From assembly GCA_018819205.1 (NCBI GenBank), contig JAHJQE010000011.1, positions 47,978 to 111,977 on the forward strand: 64,000 nt of DNA, in the 5' to 3' direction. The notes beneath the pieces are model-generated. The model did no database searches. It was not told the DNA's origin and saw only the letters and a list, made by a program, of their open reading frames with translations. Source of the stretch: Gammaproteobacteria bacterium (GTDB lineage: Bacteria > Pseudomonadota > Gammaproteobacteria > Burkholderiales > Gallionellaceae). Position 1 is the stretch's first letter. Every line of letters begins with the position of its first letter. Position numbers and translations under genes: made by a program. Positions 24,746 through 35,367 of this stretch are shown here, piece by piece.

Positions 24746-25605
24746 GGGGCCGACAGTAGTTGCAGATAGCTCTGGGTCAAGGGCTGTCCCCAGAACAGCG
24801 CGATCAATCCGCCTCCGGCAAGATAAGGGCCGAACGGGATAGGGATGTTGCGACCTTGTTTGGTGATGACGATCAGGGCGAGACCGACCACGGCTCCAAC
24901 CAGCGAAGAAAGCAGGATGGTGAGCGGCAGCAAGGTCCAGCCCAGCCATGCTCCGATGGCAGCCAGTAGCTTGAAGTCGCCATATCCCATCCCTTCCTTG
25001 CCTGTCACCAGCTTGAACAGCCAGTACACGCTCCATAAAACCAGATACCCGGCTACTGCACCGACGACGGCATGGGTGAGTGAGGTGAAAGTGGCGTTGA
25101 TATTTAACAGCAGGCCGAGCCAGAGCAAGGGCAAAGTGATGGCGTCCGGTAGCAATTGCGTATCGAAGTCGATAAAGGTCAGTGCGATGAGTGCCCAGAC
25201 CATGATCAGGGCCGCGCCAGCTGCGACGCCGAAGCCGAAGTGCCAGGCGGCATAGGCAGAGAGTATGCCGCTCAATGCTTCTACGATGGGATATCGCATC
25301 GAGATGTGCGCACCGCAGCCCTTGCACTTTCCGCGCAACATCAGATAACTGATGAGGGGGATGTTCTCCAGTGCACCGATGGCGTGCTCGCAATGCGGGC
25401 AGGCAGAGCGAGGAACGAACAGGTTGTACGGGGCGATTTCCGGTAAGGGCTTGCCATCAAGCTCGGCACATTGTGCATGCCATTCACGTTCCATCATCTT
25501 CGGTAGACGGTGGATGACTACATTGAGGAAGCTCCCTACCATCAAGCCGAGCAGCCCACAAACAGTTACGAACAATGCAGGATTATTTTGCAGCAATAGG
25601 ATCAT
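24742..25605 (-). CDS. pilD: Type IV prepilin peptidase PilD
   Basis: GSFLNVVIHRLP, CPHC...CKGC cysteines, GYGDFKLLAAIGAWLG. Confidence 0.95.
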   Translation of the reverse strand: MILLLQNNPALFVTVCGLLGLMVGSFLNVVIHRLPKMMEREWHAQCAELDGKPLPEIAPYNLFVPRSACPHCEHAIGALENIPLISYLMLRGKCKGCGAHISMRYPIVEALSGILSAYAAWHFGFGVAAGAALIMVWALIALTFIDFDTQLLPDAITLPLLWLGLLLNINATFTSLTHAVVGAVAGYLVLWSVYWLFKLVTGKEGMGYGDFKLLAAIGAWLGWTLLPLTILLSSLVGAVVGLALIVITKQGRNIPIPFGPYLAGGGLIALFWGQPLTQSYLQLLSAP

Positions 25606-25656
25606 CTGAGCATTTATAGGTATGCGGCGCGACAGCCTGTCGCACCGGGTTGAAAA

Positions 25657-26871
25657 TTAGACCACTTGGCCCATCTTGAAGATTGGCAGGTACATGGCGA
25701 TCACCATACCGCCGATAAGAGTGCCCAGCACCACCATAATGATAGGCTCCATCAGGCTGGATAACGCTTCCACAGCCTCGTCAACCTCACCTTCATAGAA
25801 ATCGGCGACTTTGGACAACATGGAATCGATCGAGCCGGATTCTTCACCGATGGCAACCATCTGCAGCACCATGGCCGGGAAGGCATTGGTATTGATCATG
25901 GCTGCATTCAAGCTGCTGCCTGAGGTGACCTCACGCTGGATCTGCTTGGTGGCATCGTAATACACGGCGTTACCTGCGGCACCTGCGACCGAGTCGAAGG
26001 CTTCGACCAGTGGTACGCCGGCAGCGAACATGGTGGACAGCGTGCGCGTCCATCGAGCGATGGTGGCCTTGCGAACCAGTGGCCCGAATACGGGAATTTT
26101 GAGCATGATCTGATCCATCACGCGTTGCATCTTCTTGTTGCGCTTCCAAGCATAGAAGAAGCCATAGATGCTGCCACCAACAATACTGAAAATGGCCCAC
26201 CACCACTCGACAAAGAAGTCCGAAATCGCCATCACTACCAAGGTAGGCGCGGGCAGGTCTGCACCAAAGCTGCTGAATAACTCCTTAAAGGCCGGTATCA
26301 CGAAGATCATGATGATGGCCGTGATGATGAAGGCCACCGCAACAATCGAAACCGGGTAGAACAAGGCAGACTTGATCTTGCCCTTAATGGCTTGGATCTT
26401 TTCCTTATATGACGCCAAACGATCCAGCAGGGTGTCCAGAATACCGGCCGCTTCACCGGCGCCGATCAGGTTGCAGAACAGGTCGTCGAAATAGAGCGGG
26501 TATTTGCGAAAGGCCTGCTCGAGACTGCTGCCAGTCTCGATATCGGTCTTGATGGTCATCAGCAGGTGGGCGACTGCCGGGTTGTCATGTCCCTTACCCA
26601 CGATATCGAAAGCCTGTAACAAGGGAACGCCGGACTTCAGCATGGTGGCGAGTTGGCGTGTGAACAGGGTGATGTCTTTGTCGGTTACTTTGCCACTTCC
26701 CTGGGTGCTTTTTTTGACTTTGCTGACCTGAATACCTTGACGGCGCAAGTAGGCAGAGACGGTAGCTTCGCCAGGCGCGCGCATCTCACCTTTCACCGAC
26801 TTTCCGGATTTATCCTTGCCCTCCCAGTGATATAGCTGTTCTTTGACTTTCTCGGTTTTTTCGATGGCCAT
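25657..26871 (-). CDS. pilC: Type IV pilus inner-membrane platform protein PilC (T2SF family)
   Basis: LFTRQLATMLKSGVPLLQAFDIV, EESGSIDSMLSKVADFYE. Confidence 0.93.
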   Translation of the reverse strand: MAIEKTEKVKEQLYHWEGKDKSGKSVKGEMRAPGEATVSAYLRRQGIQVSKVKKSTQGSGKVTDKDITLFTRQLATMLKSGVPLLQAFDIVGKGHDNPAVAHLLMTIKTDIETGSSLEQAFRKYPLYFDDLFCNLIGAGEAAGILDTLLDRLASYKEKIQAIKGKIKSALFYPVSIVAVAFIITAIIMIFVIPAFKELFSSFGADLPAPTLVVMAISDFFVEWWWAIFSIVGGSIYGFFYAWKRNKKMQRVMDQIMLKIPVFGPLVRKATIARWTRTLSTMFAAGVPLVEAFDSVAGAAGNAVYYDATKQIQREVTSGSSLNAAMINTNAFPAMVLQMVAIGEESGSIDSMLSKVADFYEGEVDEAVEALSSLMEPIIMVVLGTLIGGMVIAMYLPIFKMGQVV

Positions 26872-26993
26872 CTTTTTCCTCGACTGGAATGCTGTGCCGG
26901 CAGAGTTTCGGTTAATTATGAGCGCTGCGCTAAACGTGCCGGATTATAAAGGCTTTTTGCATCATGCATGGCATTGCATGCTTTGTAAAGTGA

Positions 26994-28283
26994 TCAAGCC
27001 TTTGCCTTGCGTTTGTTTGCTTGCGCGGGAAAAATGCGAGCGACCTTGATAGCTCGATCCTGTGTCTGGATGATTTCGATGGGATAGCCGCCGATCTTCA
27101 TGCTGGTACCGGCTTCAGGGATATCCTCCAGATGTTCCAGAATCAAACCATTAAGCGTCTTGGCTCCGTCCAATGGGAAGTGCATGCCCAGCTTGCGATT
27201 CAGGTCGCGTAGACTGCTGCTACCTTCGAGCAAGTAACTGCCGTCATTCTGTTGCAGATATTTTCCGCCATGAGCGGGTGATTGCGTGGTGAAATCGCCA
27301 ACGATCTCCTCCAGGATGTTCTCCAGTGTGACCAGTCCGAGCAGTTCGCCGTATTCATCGACCACCAAGCCGAGGCGTGTCTGCCGCTCCTGGAATTGTT
27401 GCAATTGTTTGAGTAGTGGCGTCTCGGATGGGATGAAATAAGGCGTATGCAGTATTTCATGAAGTTGCGCAGAATCAATCACTTCTTCTCGCAATAGTGG
27501 TAGTACACGTTTGATGTGCAGAATACCGATGATGTTGCTCGGAGAATTCTCATACACCGGCAGTAGCGTATGGTGGCTGGTGATGATCTGGTGTTTCAGA
27601 TCTTCGGAGTCGGCGGAGAAATTCAGCGATTCGATCTGGTTGCGGGGAATCATTACATCGTTCACGGTAATACGTTCCAGATCGACCAGGTTGAGCAACA
27701 TCTTCTGATGTTTGTGCGGCAGGTAGTAGTCGGCTTCCAGAACCATGGAACGCAATTCCTCGAGCGTGGCACGTGACCGGCTTTGATCGGTCTGCAGCCG
27801 GATTCCGAACAGGCGCAGCAGGTTCTTGACCAGCATGCCGGCGACCCACACCACCGGATGGAACAGCGTGATCAACGGCGAAAGAAGATAACTTGCAGGC
27901 AGAGCCAGCTTTTCCGGGTAGCTGGCGGCCAGTACTTTTGGGGTGATCTCACTGAACACCAGCAAAACAAAGGTGAGCGCAAGGGTGCCGAGCAGAATGG
28001 CCAGATCGTCCTGGCCGTATATGCGCAGCACGATGATGTTGGTCACGGCTGCGGCGGCCACATTGACCAGCGTGTTGCCGAGCAGGATGGAGCCGAGCAA
28101 TTTGTCCACTTTCGCCAGCAGGTGGTTGACCAGCTTGGCGCTGCGGTTGCCCTTGCGCATTAAGGTGTTCAGGCGATAGCGGTTGATCGCCATCATGCTG
28201 GTCTCGGAGCCGGAGAAAAAAGCGCTGCAGATCAGCAGTACGAACAGGATGCCGAACAACGCGCCCAGTGATATGTCATCCAA
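26994..28283 (-). CDS. HlyC/CorC-family transporter (CNNM/DUF21, CBS pair, CorC_HlyC domain)
   Basis: FFSGSETSMMAINRYRL, MIPRNQIESLN CBS region, VVDEYGELLGLVTLENILEEIVGDF. Confidence 0.92.
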   Translation of the reverse strand: MDDISLGALFGILFVLLICSAFFSGSETSMMAINRYRLNTLMRKGNRSAKLVNHLLAKVDKLLGSILLGNTLVNVAAAAVTNIIVLRIYGQDDLAILLGTLALTFVLLVFSEITPKVLAASYPEKLALPASYLLSPLITLFHPVVWVAGMLVKNLLRLFGIRLQTDQSRSRATLEELRSMVLEADYYLPHKHQKMLLNLVDLERITVNDVMIPRNQIESLNFSADSEDLKHQIITSHHTLLPVYENSPSNIIGILHIKRVLPLLREEVIDSAQLHEILHTPYFIPSETPLLKQLQQFQERQTRLGLVVDEYGELLGLVTLENILEEIVGDFTTQSPAHGGKYLQQNDGSYLLEGSSSLRDLNRKLGMHFPLDGAKTLNGLILEHLEDIPEAGTSMKIGGYPIEIIQTQDRAIKVARIFPAQANKRKAKA

Positions 28284-28346
28284 AACGGGACACCTTGATT
28301 AATAACGGGGGGTGAGTATCGGGGAGGCAGTCCGGCAGTGTCAACT

Positions 28347-29315
28347 TCACCAGTCCTTGAACGTCAATCCAAAAGAGAAGCTCGTCTGGTTGTGATTGTA
28401 GTCAATGAGGTTGTGCCCATAGCCTGAGGCGAGCTGCAAGCTCAGATGGGATAGATGCCATATGCGTACCGGCGTTGACCAGTCAAGCTGTAGATAACCA
28501 CGCGGCTGGTCTAGGGAAAGGTTGCTGCGCGCCAACAGCGTCACTTCATCATCCGAATCAGGCGACCAGTGTGCTTCAAGTTCCACTTTGCCCAGATATT
28601 GCTGGATATCAGGGTTGTCATCGTTGCTGGTTGATTCTGGAAGACGCCACCAGCCTCTAGCGAGCAGATAATAGTCGCCACTTTCCCATCCGCTTTGGGC
28701 ATAGATCCTGTTCCAACTGCGTGATAAGTGATTCCCTCGGCCGTTTGATTGATGCGACAGGCCGATATTCAACAACTTCCAGCCTTCGCCATGTCCGGTG
28801 CCGAAAGTGCCGATGAGTTCGGGTTCATAGTTGGTCTCCCGGAACGGCGAAGATTGAGCCCCGTTGAACAATTGCCAGAAGGACTGCTGGGTGAAACCTG
28901 CCCAAAGACGAAAATCCCGGAACCAGAGTAGTTCTAGCTCACGGAAGTTGCCGATCTCTGATTTCGCACTGAACTGGAACTTCAGCTCGTTCGGCTGATA
29001 GGGGTAGGGGGGCGGTGCGAAGTGGGCGGGGGATGCAGGCTGCACATTGATGCGTGAAGTATGCTGCACCATCACACGGTTGGCACGATAAGGCTCCAGC
29101 CTGCGCACCCCGGCGGAATCCGGATTGCCGAGGCCGTCCAGATCCCATGCTCGTGTAAGTGCTGAGCGCTGGTTATAGCGATGTCCCGTGAGTTGGTCAT
29201 AACAAGCGAGACGCTCCTGTTGATTGCCGATGGAGGCGCAAGTCTTCCAGTTGGGCGTCGCAGCGTGGGCGGTACCGATCAAACAGAAGCAAATGGCATA
29301 CAAAATGCGCAGCAT
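28347..29315 (-). CDS. pldA: Outer-membrane phospholipase A (PldA-like)
   Basis: Signal peptide MLRILYAICFCLIGTAHA; LNIGLSHQSNGRGNHLSRSWNRIY active-site region. Confidence 0.85.
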   Translation of the reverse strand: MLRILYAICFCLIGTAHAATPNWKTCASIGNQQERLACYDQLTGHRYNQRSALTRAWDLDGLGNPDSAGVRRLEPYRANRVMVQHTSRINVQPASPAHFAPPPYPYQPNELKFQFSAKSEIGNFRELELLWFRDFRLWAGFTQQSFWQLFNGAQSSPFRETNYEPELIGTFGTGHGEGWKLLNIGLSHQSNGRGNHLSRSWNRIYAQSGWESGDYYLLARGWWRLPESTSNDDNPDIQQYLGKVELEAHWSPDSDDEVTLLARSNLSLDQPRGYLQLDWSTPVRIWHLSHLSLQLASGYGHNLIDYNHNQTSFSFGLTFKDW

Positions 29316-29317
29316 GG

Positions 29318-30100
29318 CTAGATCTTCGGATGTGACCGTTTCATCAGCCAGAAGCCGGCCAGCAGCATTGGCAGGCTCAACCATTGACCCATGCTTACGC
29401 CGAACGTCATCAGGCCGAAGATGCCGTCATCTGGATTGCGCGTGAACTCACCAAGGAAGCGGAAGCTGCCATAACCGACCAGGAACAGTCCAGACACTGC
29501 ACCGACCGGGCGCGGTTTGCTGGAGAACCACCAGAGAATTATGAACAGTGCGATACCTTCCAGCGCCAACTCATATAACTGCGAGGGATGGCGAGGCAGA
29601 TTGTCGACTTGCGGGAACACCATGCCCCAAGGCATATCTGTCGGCCTTCCCCACAATTCCCCGTTGATGAAATTGCCGAGCCGCCCGAACGCCAGGCCGG
29701 GCGGCACCAGCGGGGCGATGAAATCCATCAGTGCCAGCCACTGCACCTTCCTGCTGAGCGCGAACAACAGCATGGCGATCAGCACGCCCAGAAAGCCACC
29801 ATGGAAGGACATGCCTCCCTCCCATACGGCCAATATCTTCTGCGGATGGGAGAAGTAATAGCCGGGGTTGTAGAACAGCACCTCACCCAAGCGCCCCCCC
29901 AGCACCACCCCCAGTACTCCGAAAAACAGCAGGTCATCCAGGAATTTCGCATCCCAAGTCGGCCGATTCATTGTGAGCAGGCGTTTACGTCCCAGCCAGA
30001 TGAAGGTCGCAAAGCCCAGCAGATACATCAGGCCGTACCAGTGGATGCCGAAAGGGCCGAAATGTATGGCGACCGGGTCGAATTGGGGATGAACGAGCAT
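29318..30100 (-). CDS. lgt: Prolipoprotein diacylglyceryl transferase Lgt
   Basis: [28 protein letters not shown]-type motif ([17 protein letters not shown]), HPSQLYE. Confidence 0.97.
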   Translation of the reverse strand: MLVHPQFDPVAIHFGPFGIHWYGLMYLLGFATFIWLGRKRLLTMNRPTWDAKFLDDLLFFGVLGVVLGGRLGEVLFYNPGYYFSHPQKILAVWEGGMSFHGGFLGVLIAMLLFALSRKVQWLALMDFIAPLVPPGLAFGRLGNFINGELWGRPTDMPWGMVFPQVDNLPRHPSQLYELALEGIALFIILWWFSSKPRPVGAVSGLFLVGYGSFRFLGEFTRNPDDGIFGLMTFGVSMGQWLSLPMLLAGFWLMKRSHPKI

Positions 30101-30154
30101 AAGCCTATGGGTTAGAATCAATGCCCTGATTATACGTTGCCTGAGAGTCTGAAC

Positions 30155-32005
30155 ATGCCGCAATACCGCTCCCGTACTTCCACCCATGGCCGTAACATGG
30201 CCGGCGCCCGTTCACTGTGGCGAGCCACCGGCATGACCGAAGGTGACTTCGGCAAGCCCATCATCGCTATCGCCAACTCATTCACCCAATTCGTGCCCGG
30301 CCACGTGCACCTGAAAGACATGGGGCAGCTGGTGGCGCGCGAGATCGAGAAGGCGGGCGGCATCGCCAAGGAGTTCAATACCATCGCCATCGACGACGGC
30401 ATCGCCATGGGCCACGACGGCATGCTGTACTCGCTACCTTCGCGCGACCTGATCGCCGATAGCGTGGAATATATGTGCAACGCGCACTGCGCCGACGCGC
30501 TGGTGTGCATCTCCAACTGCGACAAGATCACTCCGGGCATGCTGATGGCCGCGATGCGTCTGAACATCCCGGTGGTGTTCGTCTCCGGCGGGCCGATGGA
30601 AGCGGGCAAGGTGAACTGGCAGGGCAAGATCAAGGGCCTCGATCTGGTGGATGCGATGGTGGCGGCGGCGGACAGTCACGTGAGCGACGAGGAGGTCGAT
30701 GCCATCGAGCGTTCTGCTTGCCCGACCTGCGGTTCGTGTTCCGGTATGTTCACTGCCAACTCGATGAATTGCCTGACCGAAGCGCTGGGCTTGAGTTTGC
30801 CGGGTAATGGTTCGCTGGTGGCGACGCATGCCGAGCGCAAGCAGTTGTTCCTGCGCGCCGGGCGCCTGATCGTCGAGCTGGCCAAACGCTATTACGAACA
30901 GGATGATGAATCTGTTCTGCCGCGCAGTATCGCCACTTTTGAGGCGTTCGAGAACGCGATGACATTGGACATCGCCATGGGTGGCTCGACCAATACCGTG
31001 CTGCACTTGCTGGCCGTCGCGCGCGAAGCGGGCGTGGATTTCACCATGAAGGACATGGACCGTCTGTCGCGACATGTGCCGACCCTGTGCAAGGTCGCCC
31101 CTTCGTCCGAATACCATATGGAAGATGTGCATCGTGCCGGCGGCATCGCAGCGATCCTAGGTGAACTGGATCGCGCCGGCTTGCTCCACGGTGAAGTCGG
31201 CTCTGTGCACAGCAACACCCTGCGCGACGGACTCAAGCAGTGGGACATCGCGAAGACGCAGAGCGAAGAGGTGAAGAAATTCTTCCGTGCTGCGCCTGGT
31301 GGCATCGTGACGACCATCGCTTTTTCGCAGTCCATGCTCTATCCCGAGCTGGATGCCGACCGCAGCATGGGCTGCATCCGCGACAGGGCGCATGCATATT
31401 CGCAGGACGGCGGATTGGCTGTGCTGCACGGCAACATCGCACTGGACGGCTGCATCGTGAAGACCGCTGGGGTGGACGAGAGCATCCTGAAGTTCACCGG
31501 GCGGGCGCGCGTGTTCGAGAGCCAGGACGCAGCGGTGCACGGCATCCTCGAAGATCATGTGGTGGCAGGTGATGTGGTCATCATCCGCTATGAGGGGCCG
31601 AAGGGCGGCCCCGGCATGCAGGAGATGTTGTATCCGACTTCATACCTGAAGTCCAAAGGCCTGGGAAAAGCCTGCGCACTGCTCACCGACGGCCGTTTCT
31701 CCGGCGGTACCTCTGGTCTGAGCATCGGTCATGCCTCGCCGGAAGCGGCAAGTGGCGGCGCCATCGGTCTGGTGCAGGAAGGCGACCGCATCGAGATCGA
31801 CATCCCCAACCGCACGATCAATCTGGCAATCTCCGATGCCGAGCTGGCGCAACGCCGTGCCGCGATGGAAGCCAAGGGCAAGCAGGCATGGAAGCCGGTA
31901 GCAGAGCGTCCGCGCAAGGTGTCGGCAGCGCTGCGCGCCTACGCAGCGATGGTGACCAGTGCAGACAAGGGCGCAGTGCGCGACGTCTCGCAAGTGGAGA
32001 ACTAG
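30155..32005 (+). CDS. ilvD: Dihydroxy-acid dehydratase IlvD
   Basis: [42 protein letters not shown]. Confidence 0.97.
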   Translation: MPQYRSRTSTHGRNMAGARSLWRATGMTEGDFGKPIIAIANSFTQFVPGHVHLKDMGQLVAREIEKAGGIAKEFNTIAIDDGIAMGHDGMLYSLPSRDLIADSVEYMCNAHCADALVCISNCDKITPGMLMAAMRLNIPVVFVSGGPMEAGKVNWQGKIKGLDLVDAMVAAADSHVSDEEVDAIERSACPTCGSCSGMFTANSMNCLTEALGLSLPGNGSLVATHAERKQLFLRAGRLIVELAKRYYEQDDESVLPRSIATFEAFENAMTLDIAMGGSTNTVLHLLAVAREAGVDFTMKDMDRLSRHVPTLCKVAPSSEYHMEDVHRAGGIAAILGELDRAGLLHGEVGSVHSNTLRDGLKQWDIAKTQSEEVKKFFRAAPGGIVTTIAFSQSMLYPELDADRSMGCIRDRAHAYSQDGGLAVLHGNIALDGCIVKTAGVDESILKFTGRARVFESQDAAVHGILEDHVVAGDVVIIRYEGPKGGPGMQEMLYPTSYLKSKGLGKACALLTDGRFSGGTSGLSIGHASPEAASGGAIGLVQEGDRIEIDIPNRTINLAISDAELAQRRAAMEAKGKQAWKPVAERPRKVSAALRAYAAMVTSADKGAVRDVSQVEN

Positions 32006-32021
32006 AAAAGGAGATGGCGGT

Positions 32022-32645
32022 GTGAAAGCGATCCTGATTGCAAATCCGAAGGGCGGCAGCGGCAAGACTACGCTTTCCACCAATATCGCGGGCTATCTGG
32101 CATCGCAAGGCAAGCGTGTCGCCATTCTTGATCTGGATCGCCAGAAATCTGCGACGCAGTGGTTATCCACGCGTCAGATGGATTTGCCCGCTATCGAATT
32201 GATGCAAACGGGCAGCGGACACGATGCGCCGCTGGATTGGCTGGTAATCGACTCTCCGGCGGGATTGCACGGTAAAAATCTGGAACATGCCTTGAAGTTG
32301 GTACACAGGGTGATCGTTCCCATCGCCCCTTCCGCGTTCGACATTCAGGCCAGCCGCGACTTTCTTGAATCACTGCATCACGAAAAAGCCATACGCAAAG
32401 GCAAGATATTTGTCGGTGTGGTGGGGATGCGCATGGATCCGCGCACTCGGGCAGCGCTGACGCTAGAGCAGTTTCTACAAGGACTTGATTTGCCAGTACT
32501 CGCCTACCTGCGCGAGACACAAGCCTATGTGAACGCTGCATTCGAAGGCAAGACCTTGTTCGATCTGCCACGCTCGCAGGCGCATCGCGAACAGGAACAG
32601 TGGTCATATCTTTTGAACTGGCTGGAAAACGGCGAAGGATCCTGA
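32022..32645 (+). CDS. Orphan ParA/MinD-family ATPase
   Basis: [33 protein letters not shown] deviant Walker A; no adjacent parB. Confidence 0.85.
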   Translation: MKAILIANPKGGSGKTTLSTNIAGYLASQGKRVAILDLDRQKSATQWLSTRQMDLPAIELMQTGSGHDAPLDWLVIDSPAGLHGKNLEHALKLVHRVIVPIAPSAFDIQASRDFLESLHHEKAIRKGKIFVGVVGMRMDPRTRAALTLEQFLQGLDLPVLAYLRETQAYVNAAFEGKTLFDLPRSQAHREQEQWSYLLNWLENGEGS

Positions 32646-32673
32646 TCCATTATCAAAGATGCTGGAGAAGAAT

Positions 32674-33252
32674 ATGAAGAAAGCCTGGATTTTGACCGCG
32701 CTGTGCGCCTTGGCAGGGTGTCAGCCTGATGTGCAGGAAAGTACTGTCGTACCGCCAGCTTTCGTAGCAAAACCAGAACAGCAGACGGTCGTGACACAAA
32801 CTCCTGTTCAGTCCCAGACTCACAAAGCGTCGGCAGCGGCGGTGCCAGTGGTCGTTCAGCCTGCGCCAGAAAAAAAAACCGGCAAGCCTGAGGTCATCGC
32901 TGCTCCTGTTAGAGTGGTAGAGCCAGCCAAACAGGCGATAGTCAGCAAGGCGGAGGAGACACCTGTCGCGTTGCCTGTGTCAAAAGCACTGTTTTCTGAA
33001 GCTGAAGCAATGGCGCTGGCAAAAAAGAAAAATTGCTTCGCCTGTCATGCGCTGGATAAAAAAGTGGTCGGACCAGCCTGGAGGGCTGTGGCGGAAAAAT
33101 ATCGCAGTGACGCGGGTGCCCAAGCCGCCCTTGAGGCCAAGGTGCGCAAAGGGGGTAAGGGAAACTGGGGTGGCATTGCGATGCCTCCTCAGCCGGCCCT
33201 GAGCCGTGAGGAGTTGACCGGACTTGTGGCGTTCGTGCTGCAGCTGAAGTAA
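32674..33252 (+). CDS. Class I cytochrome c, predicted lipoprotein with a long linker
   Basis: Lipobox ALAGC, Pro/Ala/Val/Lys-rich linker, CFACH heme motif, distal IAMPPQP Met region. Confidence 0.88.
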   Translation: MKKAWILTALCALAGCQPDVQESTVVPPAFVAKPEQQTVVTQTPVQSQTHKASAAAVPVVVQPAPEKKTGKPEVIAAPVRVVEPAKQAIVSKAEETPVALPVSKALFSEAEAMALAKKKNCFACHALDKKVVGPAWRAVAEKYRSDAGAQAALEAKVRKGGKGNWGGIAMPPQPALSREELTGLVAFVLQLK

Positions 33253-33303
33253 TGAGTCAACCGATTCATGAAACGATGCGTTAATCGCCCACCGCTTTGT
33301 GGT

Positions 33304-33331
33304 TTGCAATTCATGCGGGGTTGTTTAGAAT
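33304..33331 (+). promoter_or_regulatory. Predicted sigma70-type promoter of the small cytochrome c
   Basis: TTGCAA - 16 bp - TAGAAT. Confidence 0.55.
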
Positions 33332-33393
33332 GCGGTCGGGGTAATCGCTCCGCTCGTAGTGAAATGTAGTCAAACCAAAAATATGGAGAGAAC

Positions 33394-33708
33394 ATGAAAT
33401 CTATCGTCGTTAGCATGATTGCAGCAGCAGGTCTGATGGTTGCGGGCTCCGCCATGGCAGTCGATATGCCGGCCGCCGCAAAGAAGAACAACTGCACCGC
33501 TTGCCACAAAGTGGACAAGAAGGTAGTTGGCCCGGCTTGGAAGGATGTCGCTGCCAAGTACAAGGGTGATGCTGCAGCTTGGGACAAGGTTGCTGCCAAG
33601 ATCAAAAAGGGTGGCAGCGGTGCTTGGGGTTCCATGCCTATGCCGGCCAACCCGAAGGTCAGCGATGCTGACATGGCCGAGATCATCGCTTTCATCAAGG
33701 GCCTGTAA
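33394..33708 (+). CDS. Periplasmic class I cytochrome c (c551/c8-like)
   Basis: Signal peptide ending AMA, CTACH heme motif, SMPMPANPKV distal Met. Confidence 0.92.
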   Translation: MKSIVVSMIAAAGLMVAGSAMAVDMPAAAKKNNCTACHKVDKKVVGPAWKDVAAKYKGDAAAWDKVAAKIKKGGSGAWGSMPMPANPKVSDADMAEIIAFIKGL

Positions 33709-33738
33709 TCCCTTAAAGCTTGATACAAAGCAAGTAAG

Positions 33739-33764
33739 AAAGCCGGCGCAAGCCGGCTTTTTTG
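33739..33764 (+). terminator. Rho-independent terminator after cytochrome c
   Basis: AGCCGGC-GCAA-GCCGGCT followed by a T-run. Confidence 0.9.
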
Positions 33765-33857
33765 TTGTCGGGGCTGCGTTTGAAATGCATCTCAAGGCTT
33801 GAGTCTCATGCAGCTTCGGGTTCTAATCGGAATCATGAGACTAGGGGAGGGAGCAGG

Positions 33858-35366
33858 ATGAAGGTGTACAGGGCGGTGATGGGGCTGGTGATGGGTGTCG
33901 CACCACAGTTGGCGTTGGCAGGAGAATCCAGCCTCGATGCGATGTTCGGTTCGATCAACAACTTGCTGGCCCAAGTCATCTTCTTCGATATTTTTCCCGG
34001 CGAACCTTCCATGCCGCTGATCGTCGCCTGGCTGATCGTAGCGGCGGTATTTCTGACTTTCAGGTTTGGTTTTGTCAATCTGCGCATGATGCGTCATGCC
34101 TTCCATGTCATTCGGGGTAAATACCGGACGGCTGATGACCAAGGTGAAGTCACATCGTTTCAGGCACTTTCCACCGCCCTCTCCGCTACGGTCGGCCTAG
34201 GCAATATCGCGGGTGTGGCGATTGCCATCTCCATCGGCGGGCCGGGCGCCACATTCTGGATGATCGTTGCGGGTTTTCTCGGCATGAGCACCAAGTTCAC
34301 CGAAGCCAGTCTTGCACAGATGTACCGTGAGGTGCGTCCTGATGGCCGGTTGATGGGCGGTGCGATGGAATATCTTTCCAAGGGGCTGGCAGAGAACGGC
34401 GCACCTCGTACCGGGAAAGTATTGGCGATCCTGTTTGCGATCTTTACGATTCTGGGCTCCTTCGGTGCCGGAAGTGCATTCCAGGTCAGCCAGTCGATGG
34501 GGGCCGTGCAGACCCAGATCGATTTCTTTCGCGAGGTACCTGTCGCCTACGGTCTGGTGATGGCGATCGCCATAGGCTTGGTGATCATCGGTGGGCTACG
34601 GCGCATCGCGCATGTGGCCGAGGCGGTGGTGCCGACCATGGTCATCATCTATGTGGGGACCTGTCTGTGGATCATCGGCAGCAACGCAGACTTGGTGCCG
34701 GCGGCATTGGGCAAGATCGTCATGGAAGCCTTCTCGCCGATAGCGGTTGCGGGCGGTATGGTGGGGGCCATCGTGCAGGGATTCAAACGCGCAGCGTTCT
34801 CTTCCGAAGCGGGGTTGGGGTCGGCAGCGATCGCGCACTCCGCTGCATCGGTGAAATATCCGGTCCGGCAAGGTTTGGTCGCGCTGTATGAGCCATTCAT
34901 CGATACGGTGGTGATCTGTACCATGACCGCGCTGGTGATCATCATCACGGGCGTCTATAACGCACCCGAATATGAAGCGATCCGTGCGGCAAGTCAGGGG
35001 GCAACTCTGACTTCCATGGCATTCGCGACCGTTTCCGATTGGTTCCCTTCGATACTGGCCTTGTCCGTTGTGCTGTTTGCCTACAGTACGGCGATCTCTT
35101 GGTCTTATTACGGTGAACGGTGCTGGGTGTATGTTTTCGGTGAACGCTATTCCCTCTTGTACAAGGCGGTGTTCATCGGCTTCGTGGTGGTCGCTTCGGT
35201 GGCGAGCGCTTCCAATCTGGTGGACTTCACCGACCTGCTGGTGCTGTCCATGGCATTCCCCAATCTGATCGGCCTGTATGTGCTGAGTGGCAAGGTTAAA
35301 CTCGCCTTGGCAGATTACGAATCCAGACTTTCCCGCGGCGAGCTGGACCGTGAGGCCCAACGCTGA
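33858..35366 (+). CDS. Sodium:alanine symporter family (AGCS) protein
   Basis: TALSATVGLGNIAGVAIAISIGGPGATFWM; GSAAIAHSAA; polytopic. Confidence 0.93.
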   Translation: MKVYRAVMGLVMGVAPQLALAGESSLDAMFGSINNLLAQVIFFDIFPGEPSMPLIVAWLIVAAVFLTFRFGFVNLRMMRHAFHVIRGKYRTADDQGEVTSFQALSTALSATVGLGNIAGVAIAISIGGPGATFWMIVAGFLGMSTKFTEASLAQMYREVRPDGRLMGGAMEYLSKGLAENGAPRTGKVLAILFAIFTILGSFGAGSAFQVSQSMGAVQTQIDFFREVPVAYGLVMAIAIGLVIIGGLRRIAHVAEAVVPTMVIIYVGTCLWIIGSNADLVPAALGKIVMEAFSPIAVAGGMVGAIVQGFKRAAFSSEAGLGSAAIAHSAASVKYPVRQGLVALYEPFIDTVVICTMTALVIIITGVYNAPEYEAIRAASQGATLTSMAFATVSDWFPSILALSVVLFAYSTAISWSYYGERCWVYVFGERYSLLYKAVFIGFVVVASVASASNLVDFTDLLVLSMAFPNLIGLYVLSGKVKLALADYESRLSRGELDREAQR

Positions 35367-35367
35367 A

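Noticed and set aside
26941-26990. Palindromic CATGCATGGCATTGCATG between pilC and the CorC gene as a terminator
   Set aside because: Short AT-containing stem without a T-run in the proper orientation; more likely chance.
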